From positions 1-6,695 of the forward strand of contig MZGM01000073.1 in NCBI GenBank assembly GCA_002085035.1: a stretch of 6,695 bases of DNA, read 5' to 3'. Origin of the DNA: Candidatus Zhuqueibacterota bacterium 4484_219. GTDB lineage: Bacteria; Zhuqueibacterota; JdFR-76; 4484-219. The position numbers and the translations under genes are program-made. Shown here piece by piece: positions 6,241 to 6,695 of this stretch (the stretch's first letter is position 1; each line of letters begins with the position of its first letter). Below the pieces are notes generated by a model. It was not told the DNA's origin. It made no database searches and worked only from the letters and a program-made list of their open reading frames with translations.

Positions 6241-6687
6241 ATGGTCGGTAAATTTGAAAAAAATCTTACAATTACTAATAGCGTTGTGCTTCCCCTATCA
6301 GAATTAAATTTCCGCTTCTCGCGTAGCAGTGGTCCTGGGGGGCAGCATGTCAACCGCTCGGCTACACAGGTAGAACTGCAGTTTGATGTTTTGAGTTCAC
6401 CCAGTTTAAGCAGCTCGGAGAAGGAACAGATATTGCGAGCCCTGAGGTCTTACATTGACAAAGAAGGGGTTTTACATTTAGTTTCGCAAACCAGCCGCAG
6501 TCAATTTCAAAATCGCAAGGATGTAATTAGGCGTTTCCAAATGCTGATGCAGCGGGCATTGCAGCTTCCTAAACCTCGACGCCCAACGTTACCTACGGCA
6601 GCCTCACGGGAACGGCGGCTGGCAGAAAAACGACACCGCAGTCAGATAAAACAGGCACGTCGAAAAATTACATTTGACCAATTTTGA
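6241..6687 (+). CDS. arfB: Alternative ribosome-rescue factor ArfB (YaeJ-type peptidyl-tRNA hydrolase)
   Basis: The 148-residue protein is complete. ArfB enters stalled ribosomes that lack a stop codon in the A site and hydrolyses the peptidyl-tRNA. Seen directly: the release-factor catalytic domain with LPLSELNFRFSRSSGPGGQHVN, in which GGQ is residues 33-35, then TQVELQFDV, and SQTSRSQFQNRKDVIRRFQ matching the family's RSQ..NR region. The C-terminal tail, about 110-145, is rich in Arg/Lys (KPRRPTLPTAASRERRLAEK), as in E. coli YaeJ, where it sits in the empty mRNA channel. Length is close to the E. coli protein (140). The separate codon-recognition domains of RF1/RF2 are absent, which excludes an ordinary release factor. 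No good Shine-Dalgarno precedes the ATG, and an in-frame stop at 6220-6222 rules out a start further upstream; two other ATGs lie 7 and 14 bases upstream in other frames. Confidence 0.93.
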   Translation: MVGKFEKNLTITNSVVLPLSELNFRFSRSSGPGGQHVNRSATQVELQFDVLSSPSLSSSEKEQILRALRSYIDKEGVLHLVSQTSRSQFQNRKDVIRRFQMLMQRALQLPKPRRPTLPTAASRERRLAEKRHRSQIKQARRKITFDQF

Positions 6688-6695
6688 TTCATCAT

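Overview
The window reads as a chromosomal segment of a Gram-negative, AT-rich bacterium. The evidence for a Gram-negative envelope is a large TonB-dependent outer-membrane receptor with an N-terminal carboxypeptidase-regulatory-like domain and a lipoprotein carrying a TonB C-terminal domain. That receptor architecture, with the TTGACA-type promoters, suggests the FCB supergroup (Calditrichota/KSB1/Ignavibacteria-like lineages). This placement is inferred from protein style only; no rRNA or other marker is present.

Layout. Positions 1-5476 are all minus strand. Reading in the direction of transcription they are: a secreted beta-propeller plus transglutaminase-like protein (3869-5476), an OsmC-family protein (3369-3788), a lipoprotein with a TonB C-terminal domain and a helical tail (2506-3312), and a SusC/CirA-type TonB-dependent receptor (start at 2356) that runs off the left edge. 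The first three have gaps of 80 and 56 bases with no convincing terminator, so they may be co-transcribed. The receptor has its own promoter candidate, whose -35 box lies in one arm of an inverted repeat. Positions 5614-6687 are plus strand: a flavin-reductase/flavoredoxin-like FMN protein, a short gap holding only a 13-codon mini-ORF, and an ArfB (YaeJ)-type ribosome rescue factor.

How they fit together. The minus-strand genes suggest envelope functions: a secreted protein with a cysteine-protease/transglutaminase fold, a TonB-like lipoprotein and an outer-membrane importer. OsmC and the flavin reductase are small cytoplasmic redox proteins, and ArfB is translation housekeeping. A single dedicated pathway cannot be shown from the sequence. 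The most unusual points are the TonB domain on a lipoprotein without the normal inner-membrane anchor, the exact 41-residue repeat fused to a transglutaminase core, and nearly matching promoters upstream of the receptor and the flavin reductase. I found no RNA genes, CRISPR arrays, insertion sequences or phage genes.
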